Positions 6,709-13,427 of a stretch of DNA of 13,922 bases are shown piece by piece; positions within the stretch are counted from its first letter, which is position 1; every line of letters begins with the position of its first letter. The position numbers and the translations under genes were made by a program. Origin of the DNA: CAZXBB01 sp964638815 (GTDB lineage: Bacteria > Planctomycetota > Phycisphaerae > Phycisphaerales > SM1A02); contig CAZXBB010000407.1 of the NCBI GenBank assembly GCA_964638815.1, positions 1 through 13,922 on the forward strand. Direction: 5' to 3'. Under the pieces are notes generated by a model, which ran no database searches, was not told the origin of the DNA, and saw only the letters and a program-made list of their open reading frames with translations.

Positions 6709-6735
6709 ACATCGGCGCGGAGGCTCTCGGACTTA
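6709..6735 (-). promoter_or_regulatory. Sigma-28 (FliA/SigD-type) promoter of the HDOD gene
   Basis: Read on the minus strand, TAAG (6735-6732) and GCCGATGT (6716-6709) are separated by exactly 15 bp. The flagellar sigma-28 consensus is TAAA-N15-GCCGATAA in E. coli, with GCCGATAT common for B. subtilis SigD, so 10 of 12 or 11 of 12 positions agree respectively. Transcription would start near 6702, leaving a leader of about 24 nt containing the AGGGA ribosome binding site. Confidence 0.7.
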
Positions 6736-6738
6736 AGG

Positions 6739-6779
6739 CGAAGCCACCGAGCGGGAAGGCCCCGCGGGCACTCGCTTCG
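6739..6779. repeat. Nested inverted repeat after neuC
   Basis: CGAAG (6739-6743) pairs with CTTCG (6775-6779), CGAG (6748-6751) with CTCG (6771-6774), and an alternative inner stem GCGGG (6751-6755) with CCCGC (6761-6765). It lies between the neuC stop and the HDOD promoter. It could slow or end neu operon transcription, but no T run follows in that direction. Confidence 0.35.
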
Positions 6780-6811
6780 TCCCTTGGTCCCTTGGTCCCC
6801 TGGTCCCTTCG
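6780..6811. repeat. Tandem octamer repeat
   Basis: Four consecutive 8-bp units read TCCCTTGG, TCCCTTGG, TCCCCTGG and TCCCTTCG on the plus strand (CCAAGGGA type on the minus strand). The array starts 15 bp after the neuC stop codon and directly abuts the nested inverted repeat. It is non-coding; its function is unknown. Confidence 0.8.
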
Positions 6812-6825
6812 TGCCTCTATGCCGG

Positions 6826-7941
6826 CTAGTAGGTGCACCGCTTTACGATCGGATGATTATCGGAATGCGCCGCCGCGAGCACCGCCGCGACGCGTTCGCC
6901 GCAGTGACCGTCACCGTAGGGATGGGGGCCGGTGAAGGGCGGCGCCGCCAGGGCGCTCGCGATCGCGGCCGCGACGGCGTCGGGCTCCCAGTCCGGGCAG
7001 CGGATGACGTTCCCGGCGTGCTCGCGGCCCGCCTGCCGGCGCCCGATGTCGACGGCGGCGCGTCCGAGCGCGGCGCACTCGATGAGGCCGGCGCTGCTGT
7101 TGCCGACGAGCACCCGTGCGCGGCGCAGCAGCCCGACGAACGTCGGCCGGTCCAGGTGCGGGCGGTGCGCGAGCCCCGGCGCGGCTTCGATCGCGGCGAG
7201 GATTCCCTCGCGGCCGGCATCGTGGTTCGGGTGCAGCGCAAGCACGCGTCCGGCCTCGCGGCAGCGGGCGATGAGCCCGGTCGCGCGGGCCCGTTCCGTC
7301 CCGGGATCCGCGCCGGTCGGGTGCAGGAGCATGACGATCTCGGGATGCCCGAGCGCGGCGTACGCGTCCGGGTCGAGCGCGGTCATCCCGTCGAGTCCGT
7401 CGATCGCGGGCGAGCCGACGAGGTGCGCGCGCGACGCCTCCTCGCCCATCGCGATGATGCGGTGCAGCGACGCCGGTGTCGCGGGAAGGTGCACGTGCGC
7501 GAGCTTCGTGATCGCGTGTCGCATCGATTCGTCCGCGACGCCCTCGGCGCGATCGCCGCCGTGGAGATGCGCGACGTGGATGCCCGCGATCGCGGCCGCC
7601 GCCGCGGCGGCGAAGGCCTCGATCCGGTCGCCCAGCACGAGCACGACGCCGGGGCGGTGCGCGGCGAAGCGCGCGGCGAAACCGGTGACGCCGCGGCCGG
7701 TCGCGATCGCGTCGGCGTCGCGGCCGACCTGCCCCGGCTCCTGCATCGGGATCGTCGCGGCGACCGGGAACCGCGCCGCGACCTCGTCGATCGTGCGCGC
7801 GGGGGGCAGCAGATGCGTGCCCGTGACCAGCACTTCGAGATCGAGTGCCGCGTGCGTTTCGATCGCCCGCATGACCGGAACCAGGAGACCGAACTCCGCC
7901 CGCGTGCCCGTGACGACGCTCACCGTGCGCCGGCTCGTCAC
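6826..7941 (-). CDS. neuC: UDP-N-acetylglucosamine 2-epimerase (hydrolysing), NeuC/LegG-like
   Basis: Hydrolysing 2-epimerases turn UDP-GlcNAc (or UDP-diNAc-bacillosamine in the legionaminate pathway) into UDP plus a free ManNAc-type sugar, the substrate of NeuB. The 371-residue product opens with VVTGTRAEFGLLVPVM (residues 9-24). It has LGDRIEA (103-109), HLHGGD (125-130) and a C-terminal sugar-nucleotide site VGNSSAGLIECAALG (279-293) followed by DIGRRQAGREHAGNVI, all typical of the family. The GTG start at 7941 is chosen because its GTGA overlaps the neuB stop codon by 4 bp and the family N-terminus begins at once. GGAG lies about 11 nt upstream within neuB. It is the last gene of the operon. 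Sequence alone does not separate sialic from legionaminic specificity. Confidence 0.93.
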   Translation of the reverse strand: MTSRRTVSVVTGTRAEFGLLVPVMRAIETHAALDLEVLVTGTHLLPPARTIDEVAARFPVAATIPMQEPGQVGRDADAIATGRGVTGFAARFAAHRPGVVLVLGDRIEAFAAAAAAAIAGIHVAHLHGGDRAEGVADESMRHAITKLAHVHLPATPASLHRIIAMGEEASRAHLVGSPAIDGLDGMTALDPDAYAALGHPEIVMLLHPTGADPGTERARATGLIARCREAGRVLALHPNHDAGREGILAAIEAAPGLAHRPHLDRPTFVGLLRRARVLVGNSSAGLIECAALGRAAVDIGRRQAGREHAGNVIRCPDWEPDAVAAAIASALAAPPFTGPHPYGDGHCGERVAAVLAAAHSDNHPIVKRCTY

Positions 7942-8990
7942 GCGACGTGCTCCGGCGTGAGCGGCATGTCGGCCTCGATCGCGCGGGCGAGACGCCGCCC
8001 CTCGACGGCCTCGAGCTCGAAGGGTGGAAGACCCGTGCCGGGCCGCTTGACCGTCAGGTCGCCGCGCGCGAGCACGTGACCGGCGGGCAGGGCGCGCGTG
8101 GTCGTCAGCGACTGCCGCGAGGCGACGCGCACGTCGCGCTCGACGTCGCGCAGCCCCTTGTGCACGGCGCCGCGCATCCGCCACGCCCGGTGCGCGAGCT
8201 CGACGTACTGCGCGAACGCGTCGGGCGCGAGCGACGCGGCGTGGTCCGGCCCCTTTGCGTTCCGGTCCCACGTCAGGTGCTTCTCGAGGACGCACGCGCC
8301 GGACGCGACGGCGAGGCCGCCGGTGTCGATGCTCGTGGTGTGGTCGGAGTAGCCCAGGGCCCACGGGTCGATCGCGGTGAGATCGAGCCGCCCGCCGAGC
8401 CCCGCCTCGTCGTCCGGCGTCGGGTAGCAGCTCACGCAGTGCATCAGGACGTGCGGATGATCCGCGAGCCCCGCCACCGCGCGTTCGACCTCGGCGCGGG
8501 TCGCGGCCCCGGCGCTCAGGACGATCGGCTTGCCCGTCGCCATCATCGCGCGGATGAGCGGCGTGTTGATGAGGTCCGGCGAGGCCACCTTGTACGCGTC
8601 GAACGGCAGCCGTTCGGCGTCGGCGACGAGCTCGCGCGAGAAGACGCTCACGATCGCGTGGAGCCCGCTCGCGTGGGCGCGCGTCACGACGCCGGCCATG
8701 CGGTCCACCGGCATCTCGAGGGCGCGCAGGAGCGTGAAGGGATCCGTCGCGTCGCCGTTGCCGTCGCCGTTGCCATTGCCGTTGACGCGCTGGTACGCGG
8801 CGAGACGCGCCGCGCGGCTCAGCAGGCGGTCCGCCTCGAAGAGCTGGAGCTTGATCGCGTCGGCCCCGGCCGCGGCGGCGGCGTCGGCGAGCGACAGCGC
8901 GCGCTCGACGGACCCGTCGTGGTTCACGCCGATCTCGGCGATGACGTACGGCGGTCCGCCGGGCGTGATGACGCGGTCGCCGATCCTCAC
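7938..8990 (-). CDS. neuB: N-acetylneuraminate/nonulosonate synthase
   Basis: NeuB-type enzymes condense phosphoenolpyruvate with a ManNAc-type sugar to make a nonulosonic acid. The 350-residue product has a TIM-barrel synthase domain (about 10-270) and a C-terminal antifreeze-like SAF domain (about 288-348). Visible motifs are AEIGVNHDG (18-26), HCVSCYPTP (184-192), GYSDHT (213-218) and EKHLTWDRNAKGPDH (236-250). His217 and His238 correspond to the metal-binding histidines of the meningococcal enzyme. The GTG start at 8990 overlaps the neuA stop codon as GTGA, with GGGAGAG about 9 nt upstream. Odd feature: residues 69-80 are a Gly-Asn/Gly-Asp repeat encoded by hexanucleotide units, in a loop that varies in the family. 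Neu5Ac versus legionaminate or another nonulosonate cannot be decided here. Confidence 0.94.
   Translation of the reverse strand: MRIGDRVITPGGPPYVIAEIGVNHDGSVERALSLADAAAAAGADAIKLQLFEADRLLSRAARLAAYQRVNGNGNGDGNGDATDPFTLLRALEMPVDRMAGVVTRAHASGLHAIVSVFSRELVADAERLPFDAYKVASPDLINTPLIRAMMATGKPIVLSAGAATRAEVERAVAGLADHPHVLMHCVSCYPTPDDEAGLGGRLDLTAIDPWALGYSDHTTSIDTGGLAVASGACVLEKHLTWDRNAKGPDHAASLAPDAFAQYVELAHRAWRMRGAVHKGLRDVERDVRVASRQSLTTTRALPAGHVLARGDLTVKRPGTGLPPFELEAVEGRRLARAIEADMPLTPEHVA
8751..8786. repeat. Hexanucleotide repeat inside neuB
   Basis: Six consecutive hexamers on the plus strand read GTCGCC, GTTGCC, GTCGCC, GTTGCC, ATTGCC, GTTGAC. On the coding strand they give Val-Asn then alternating Gly-Asn/Gly-Asp (residues 69-80). 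Because the unit is 6 bp, gain or loss of units would keep the frame and change only loop length. Confidence 0.85.
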
Positions 8991-9709
8991 CGGGCAGTCT
9001 CTCCCGCAAGCTCCCGCGCGAGCCGCGCCTCCGCGCGGAGAAGATCGGCGGGTCCGTCGATGTCGATGACGGCGTCCTCGTCGGTCCGGATCCCGCGCCG
9101 GTCGCGGCCGAGGAACGCGTGCGGGTTCTTCGGCGTCGCCGCCGCGGCGAGCAGGGCCGCGCGGGTCACCGCGATCACGCCGCCGTCGGGCAGCAGCACC
9201 TCGGGCAGGTCCTGTCGCCGGTCGATCGTGTTCGGATGGAACGGCGCGACGCGCCCCGCGTCGTCGAGCGTCACCATCCAGTAGGGGTGGTGCTTGCCGA
9301 CGCGGGCGTACGACTGCACGCTGTCGGCGCCGGTCGCGATGAGCTCGCGCACCGCGCGGTCGACGAGACCGTCCGGCCGCACCGGCACGTTTGCGTAAAG
9401 GATCACCACGACGGGCTCGTCGCCGCCGGCCGCTTCGGCGGCGTGCCGGACGGCGGCGTCCACGGGCGCCGTGTCCGTCGCGAGCGCGGCGGGGCGGTCG
9501 ACGACGGTGACGCCAGTCGCGGCCGCGGCGGCGGCGATGTCGGCGCCGTCCGTCGAGACCACCACGCGGGTCACCGTCCGGGCACGCTGCGCGGCGCGGA
9601 TCGAGTGGCAGATCATCGGTTCCCCGCCGAGCGGCAACGCGTTCTTGCCGGGAAGTCCCTTGCTGCCCGCCCGCCCGATCACGATCGCGATGGCCCGGGT
9701 GTCCGTCAT
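8987..9709 (-). CDS. neuA: Acylneuraminate (CMP-nonulosonate) cytidylyltransferase
   Basis: The enzyme activates a nonulosonic acid with CTP to the CMP-sugar used by transferases. The 240-residue product has the nucleotide-binding signature VIGRAGSKGLPGKN (residues 10-23) in the place of the usual ARGGSKGIPGKN; the Arg, Ser and Lys are kept. STDG (52-55) and the C-terminal IDIDGPADLLRAE (215-227), holding the metal-binding aspartates, are also present. The ATG at 9709 overlaps the stop codon of the upstream Maf gene as ATGA. No independent Shine-Dalgarno is seen, so translation is probably coupled. In order of transcription it precedes neuB and neuC. The exact sugar is unknown. Confidence 0.92.
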   Translation of the reverse strand: MTDTRAIAIVIGRAGSKGLPGKNALPLGGEPMICHSIRAAQRARTVTRVVVSTDGADIAAAAAATGVTVVDRPAALATDTAPVDAAVRHAAEAAGGDEPVVVILYANVPVRPDGLVDRAVRELIATGADSVQSYARVGKHHPYWMVTLDDAGRVAPFHPNTIDRRQDLPEVLLPDGGVIAVTRAALLAAAATPKNPHAFLGRDRRGIRTDEDAVIDIDGPADLLRAEARLARELAGETAR

Positions 9710-12700
9710 GGTCTGAGCATCCGCAGCTCGTCGCGGTGCGCACGACGCCACGCGAGCAGCTCGCCCCACAGCTCCGCCAGGGAGCGATGGGCGACGTTGC
9801 CGATGGGGTCGCGACCCGGCAGGTCCAGCTCGCACCGCGGCACCGCGCCGTCGGCGTAGATCGTCATGCGTCCCTCGAGCCGGTCGGCGACGACGCGCGC
9901 TGGCGTCACCGCCTCGGCAAGCGTGTCCCCCGGCCAGTCGGCGGTGCGGGGAAACGGCGGCGGCGGCTCGATCACGGCCGTGCCGAAGATGTGCTGCCAC
10001 CGGTCGAAGAACGTCTCGATGTCCTCGTAGGTCTCGGCGCGACGCTGGAGCCGCGGCACGATCCACGGGAGCGCGAAGCCGCGCGGGTCGGGTGGTCCGG
10101 CGAGCGTCCGGCGGTGACGCGAGAGGTGCTCGATGTTGCCGATCACCGTCGCGAGGCTGCGTTCGCCCATCATCACGGTGTACGTCGCCTGGGTGTCGGC
10201 ATGGAGGTCCACGCTGACGATGTCCGGTTCGGCCGCGAGCAGCCGGTCCACGCTCGCCGTGTCGCCGGCCAGCTCGGTGCGCACGTGCACGCCGCGCACG
10301 CCCGCCGCGCGGGCGGAGCGCAGCAGCGTGTCGAACGCGGGATGGAGCAGGGGGTCGCCGACGCCTGCGAACGTGATCACGCCGTCGTCGCTCGCCTCGG
10401 CGAACTGCCCGAAGATGCGCTCGGCGAGCGCCGTGTCGAGCGGATCCCGGCGGATCGCGCCGTGGGGCGTCCGGGCGAAGACGCCCTCGCCCGCGCGCTC
10501 CGTCGTGAGCTCGACGATCAGGTGGCGCGGGGCGTTCGTTGATTCCCGCGCCGCGGCCTCGATCGCCGCGACCGCGTCCGCGGCCCCGGCGCCGGCGGAG
10601 ACGCCCGCGAGGAGCGCGCGCTGGCGGGGCGAGTCGAACGTCGCGCGCACCAGGGAGTGACGCACGGCGTGGTCGATCTGGACGTTCCCGTTCTTGCCGA
10701 TCGGGTCCTCCTGCGGGAGCTGGGGTATGTACCCGAGCGCGGCGCCGATCGTGCCGAGCCGCGTGCGATCGACGAGACCGCGCATCAGGTCGATGCCCAC
10801 GACGCACGCGCCGATCCCGGGCGGACCCTGGCTGAAGACGAGCCGCCGCGCGTCGTCGAGCTCGCGGAAGCGTTCGACGAGCGCGGGGCAGCCGGTCTCC
10901 TCCGACACGTCCACGAGGGGCCAGTCGGGACCGACCAGCAGCGCCGCCCCGAGCCCCCGGCGCTCCATGATCGGCGCCATGACGTGCGGGCACAGCACCT
11001 CGTCGCACGCCGTGAGCCCGGCGACGCCACCGCGCCAGCAGGTGTCGGTGAAGAGACGCGCCGCCGCCACCGCCGCGTGCTCGGGGCCGCAGGGGCCGTC
11101 GCCCGCGCACCGCTCCACGACGACGGGGCGTCCTATGCGGGCCGGGTCGTAGAGCGCGGCGACGTCGAGTCCCTCGGGCGCGATGAGCACGATCGCGGCG
11201 AGCGACTCGACCGCGCCGAGCCGCGCGAGCGTCGCGTGCAGGACCGTATCGTCGCCGAAGCGGGCGTCGAGCGACCGGGGCAGCCCGAGTCCGTTGCACC
11301 GCGGATCGACGGGAACGAGCGCCGCGACGGCCGTGCGCGTCGCGCGCGGCGCGCCGTCCTCCTGCGTGACGACCGGACGCCGGCGCGGCCGGCGCGGCGC
11401 CGGCTCACCCCGCACCGCGCGGCGGGCCTCGTCGAGCTGGTCGAGCATGACCGTCGCCGCGTCCGCGAGCCACTCGACGTTCTCGAGGTCGCGATCGAGC
11501 TGCGCCCGCTGGCGCTCGGCCGGGTCGAGGTCCACGCTCAGCTCGAGGCGGCGGTCCGCGCGCAGCCGCTTGAACGCGCCGACCTGGTTCATCGCGTCCA
11601 GCAGGTGGAAGGTGTCCATGCGGGCCTCGACCTCGCGCCGGGCCGCCTCCACCTTCTCGAAGTGCTTCGCCATCTTCGCCGCGTCGCCCTGGTCGCCCTG
11701 CATCCGGCGGATGACCGCCGCCGTGCGCCGGGCGAGCGTGCGCAGCTCGCGCACCTCGTCGCGCACGACGCCGAGTCGCCGGTCGCCCGCCGCGAGTCGC
11801 GCGGGATCGGGCGCGGGCTCGGGCCGCGGCAGAGCGGGCAGGGGGCGCGTGGCATGACGCGCGAGCACGTCGCGGAGCGGCAGCGCGGTCGCGTGCTGCT
11901 TCACCACGCCGCCCTCCGTCGCGTCGATGATCTCGATTCCCTCTTCCCGGAACTGCGAGAAGTCGCGCTCGAACTGCTGCCAGTACGTGAGCATCTGCGC
12001 GTCGGTGTAGATCGGCTTACCGGCCGCGTCGAAGGTCTTGTGCAGGTGGGCCCTCATGCGCACGATCCGCTGCCACTCCATCATCGCGATCGTGTTGAAC
12101 GGGTTCAGCTCCGGCGCCCAGACGTCGTGGATCGCCGTGCCGGGCGTGTAGTACAGACCGTCGGGGAAGCCGAGATCCTGGCCGATCATCGCGATGGGGT
12201 TGCAGCCGAGCCATCGGGCGAGGTAGACGGCAAGATGCGCGACCGTCGCGCCGAGCGGGAGCGCGCCGACGTCGCGCCGCAGGTCGCCGAGTACGCGGTC
12301 CATCGCCGCCGCGGCGAAGCAGCGGACGGGACCCGGGAACGTCTCGAGGATGCACGGGTGCGCCTTCGGATCGACGACCAGCGTCGTGCCCGCGACGTCG
12401 TCCGCCGTCAGGCCCTCGTAGAAGCGGCGCGAGATCTCGTGGTAGTCGAGCGCGGTGACAAAGTGCGGGCGGATGCCCGCCTCGAGCAGGGGCTTGAGCG
12501 TCGTCTGGACGGCGATGATGACGGCGCGGTCGCGGACGCCGGGGGCGGTGAGCAGGTCGAGGTTTCGGCGCAGGCTCGGCCCGGCGGAAACGACGACCGC
12601 GAGCGCGCCCGGTGCGGCGTCCTTCAGCGGGGCGACGGTGGGGCCCGCGATGTAGTGCCGCGCGTTGCGCATCAGGTTGTGCACGGTGTCAACGGAGCGG

Positions 12701-13296
12701 ATCAGCGTCGTCAACAGCGTGAGCTTGGTGGCGGTGACGAAGTCGGTCATCGTTCGCGAGAAGACGCCGGCCGCCGCGCCGAGCCGGATCCGGCTGGCGG
12801 GATGCTCGAGGAGCGCGACGCCCTGGCCGAGGATCGCCTCGGCGCCGTGGAGCTTCCGCCCGAGCGCGGCCGCGTCCTCGGGGCCGTCGCAGATCAAGAC
12901 GAGGGCCTGCGCGAGCCACCGCGAGTGATCGACGCGATCGAGGACGGCGCGGAGCAAAGGGAGATCCGGCTCGAAGACGACGATGACGCCCGTCCTGCGC
13001 ATGCGCGCCGCGATCGCCTCGACGTGGTACCCGAGGCCGAACCCCAGGACGACCACGGCCCCGTGCCCGATGACGTCAACGGTGTCCGCGAGACGCCTCG
13101 CCTCGTCGAGCGGCCGCTGCCGGCTCGCGAGCGGACGCCCGGCGCGGGTCGCCGTGAGCACGCCCTGGCCGCTCTCTGCGAACTCCACGTCGGCGGCCGG
13201 CGAGCACGCCCGGATGCGATCGGCCACGTCGCGGTTTCGCTTGCCGAGGGCCGCGAGGTTGGCGGCGAGCGGGGAATCGGTCAGGGTCAGGGACAT
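9706..13296 (-). CDS. Maf-type flagellin-modification protein fused to SpsF-like and Cys-less radical SAM/SPASM-like domains
   Basis: This 1196-residue protein heads the operon. Residues 1-480 are a Maf/MptE-like (DUF115) protein: VVVSAGPSLRRNLDLL (234-249), LPLGATVAHLAVYLARWLG (346-364) and MIGQDLGFPDGLYY (370-383). Maf proteins are required for, and thought to transfer, nonulosonic acids onto flagellin. Residues about 490-650 are charged and helical, probably coiled, ending in a Pro/Arg-rich linker. Residues 656-880 resemble SpsF-type nucleotidyltransferases but lack the basic Gly-rich loop. Residues 924-1180 follow a radical SAM/SPASM layout: ELTT, FAGVGDPLLHPAFDTLLRSARAAG, VDLHADTQATYTVMMG, VPRLQRRAETYEDIE..DRW, GRMTIYADGAVPRCE and IGNVAHRSLAELW. 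The CxxxCxxC segment after ELTT reads ERAGEGVFAR (933-942), and only Cys1155 remains in the SPASM part. The ATG at 13296 is chosen because GGAAGG lies 4 nt upstream and the Maf N-terminus begins there. The neighbouring neu genes support sugar transfer. Confidence 0.85.
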   Translation of the reverse strand: MSLTLTDSPLAANLAALGKRNRDVADRIRACSPAADVEFAESGQGVLTATRAGRPLASRQRPLDEARRLADTVDVIGHGAVVVLGFGLGYHVEAIAARMRRTGVIVVFEPDLPLLRAVLDRVDHSRWLAQALVLICDGPEDAAALGRKLHGAEAILGQGVALLEHPASRIRLGAAAGVFSRTMTDFVTATKLTLLTTLIRSVDTVHNLMRNARHYIAGPTVAPLKDAAPGALAVVVSAGPSLRRNLDLLTAPGVRDRAVIIAVQTTLKPLLEAGIRPHFVTALDYHEISRRFYEGLTADDVAGTTLVVDPKAHPCILETFPGPVRCFAAAAMDRVLGDLRRDVGALPLGATVAHLAVYLARWLGCNPIAMIGQDLGFPDGLYYTPGTAIHDVWAPELNPFNTIAMMEWQRIVRMRAHLHKTFDAAGKPIYTDAQMLTYWQQFERDFSQFREEGIEIIDATEGGVVKQHATALPLRDVLARHATRPLPALPRPEPAPDPARLAAGDRRLGVVRDEVRELRTLARRTAAVIRRMQGDQGDAAKMAKHFEKVEAARREVEARMDTFHLLDAMNQVGAFKRLRADRRLELSVDLDPAERQRAQLDRDLENVEWLADAATVMLDQLDEARRAVRGEPAPRRPRRRPVVTQEDGAPRATRTAVAALVPVDPRCNGLGLPRSLDARFGDDTVLHATLARLGAVESLAAIVLIAPEGLDVAALYDPARIGRPVVVERCAGDGPCGPEHAAVAAARLFTDTCWRGGVAGLTACDEVLCPHVMAPIMERRGLGAALLVGPDWPLVDVSEETGCPALVERFRELDDARRLVFSQGPPGIGACVVGIDLMRGLVDRTRLGTIGAALGYIPQLPQEDPIGKNGNVQIDHAVRHSLVRATFDSPRQRALLAGVSAGAGAADAVAAIEAAARESTNAPRHLIVELTTERAGEGVFARTPHGAIRRDPLDTALAERIFGQFAEASDDGVITFAGVGDPLLHPAFDTLLRSARAAGVRGVHVRTELAGDTASVDRLLAAEPDIVSVDLHADTQATYTVMMGERSLATVIGNIEHLSRHRRTLAGPPDPRGFALPWIVPRLQRRAETYEDIETFFDRWQHIFGTAVIEPPPPFPRTADWPGDTLAEAVTPARVVADRLEGRMTIYADGAVPRCELDLPGRDPIGNVAHRSLAELWGELLAWRRAHRDELRMLRP

Positions 13297-13349
13297 GGGG
13301 CCTTCCGGTCGCTTCGCGGCGTCACGCAAGCAAAGGTTGCTACCCTCGT

Positions 13350-13357
13350 TTATCGGT
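13350..13357 (-). promoter_or_regulatory. Possible sigma-28 -10 element of the maf-neuABC operon
   Basis: On the minus strand ACCGATAA followed by ACG matches the sigma-28 -10 consensus GCCGATAA at 7 of 8 positions, about 54 bp upstream of the maf start. The -35 spot 15 bp further up reads GATG (13376-13373), a poor match to TAAA, so the promoter is uncertain. A start near 13343 would leave a leader of about 47 nt that includes a small AGCAA/TTGCT hairpin and the GGAAGG ribosome binding site. Confidence 0.4.
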
Positions 13358-13390
13358 CGAAGCGTGGGACCCCATCGAGCGAATCGAATC

Positions 13391-13427
13391 AATGCCTGAA
13401 GCCGATGCTGAAGCCAATGCCTGAAGC
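13391..13427 (+). repeat. Triplicated ATG-containing repeat at the start of the last gene
   Basis: AATGCCTGAAGC occurs at 13391-13402 and 13416-13427, with a near copy GATGCTGAAGC (13404-13414) between. Each copy contains an ATG. The first ATG (13392) opens a ten-codon frame ending at TGA 13422-13424; the second (13405) and third (13417) are in the frame of the downstream gene. Confidence 0.75.

Noticed and set aside
7942..9743. Upstream extensions of the neuC and neuB frames
   Set aside because: The extended parts are out-of-frame readings of the preceding neu genes; the GTG starts at 7941 and 8990 give exact family N-termini and 4-bp overlaps.
13297..13380. Cyclic-di-GMP (GEMM) riboswitch in the maf leader
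   Set aside because: Some GCAA/TTGC pieces looked suggestive given the motility context, but the conserved aptamer core and paired elements are not present on either strand.
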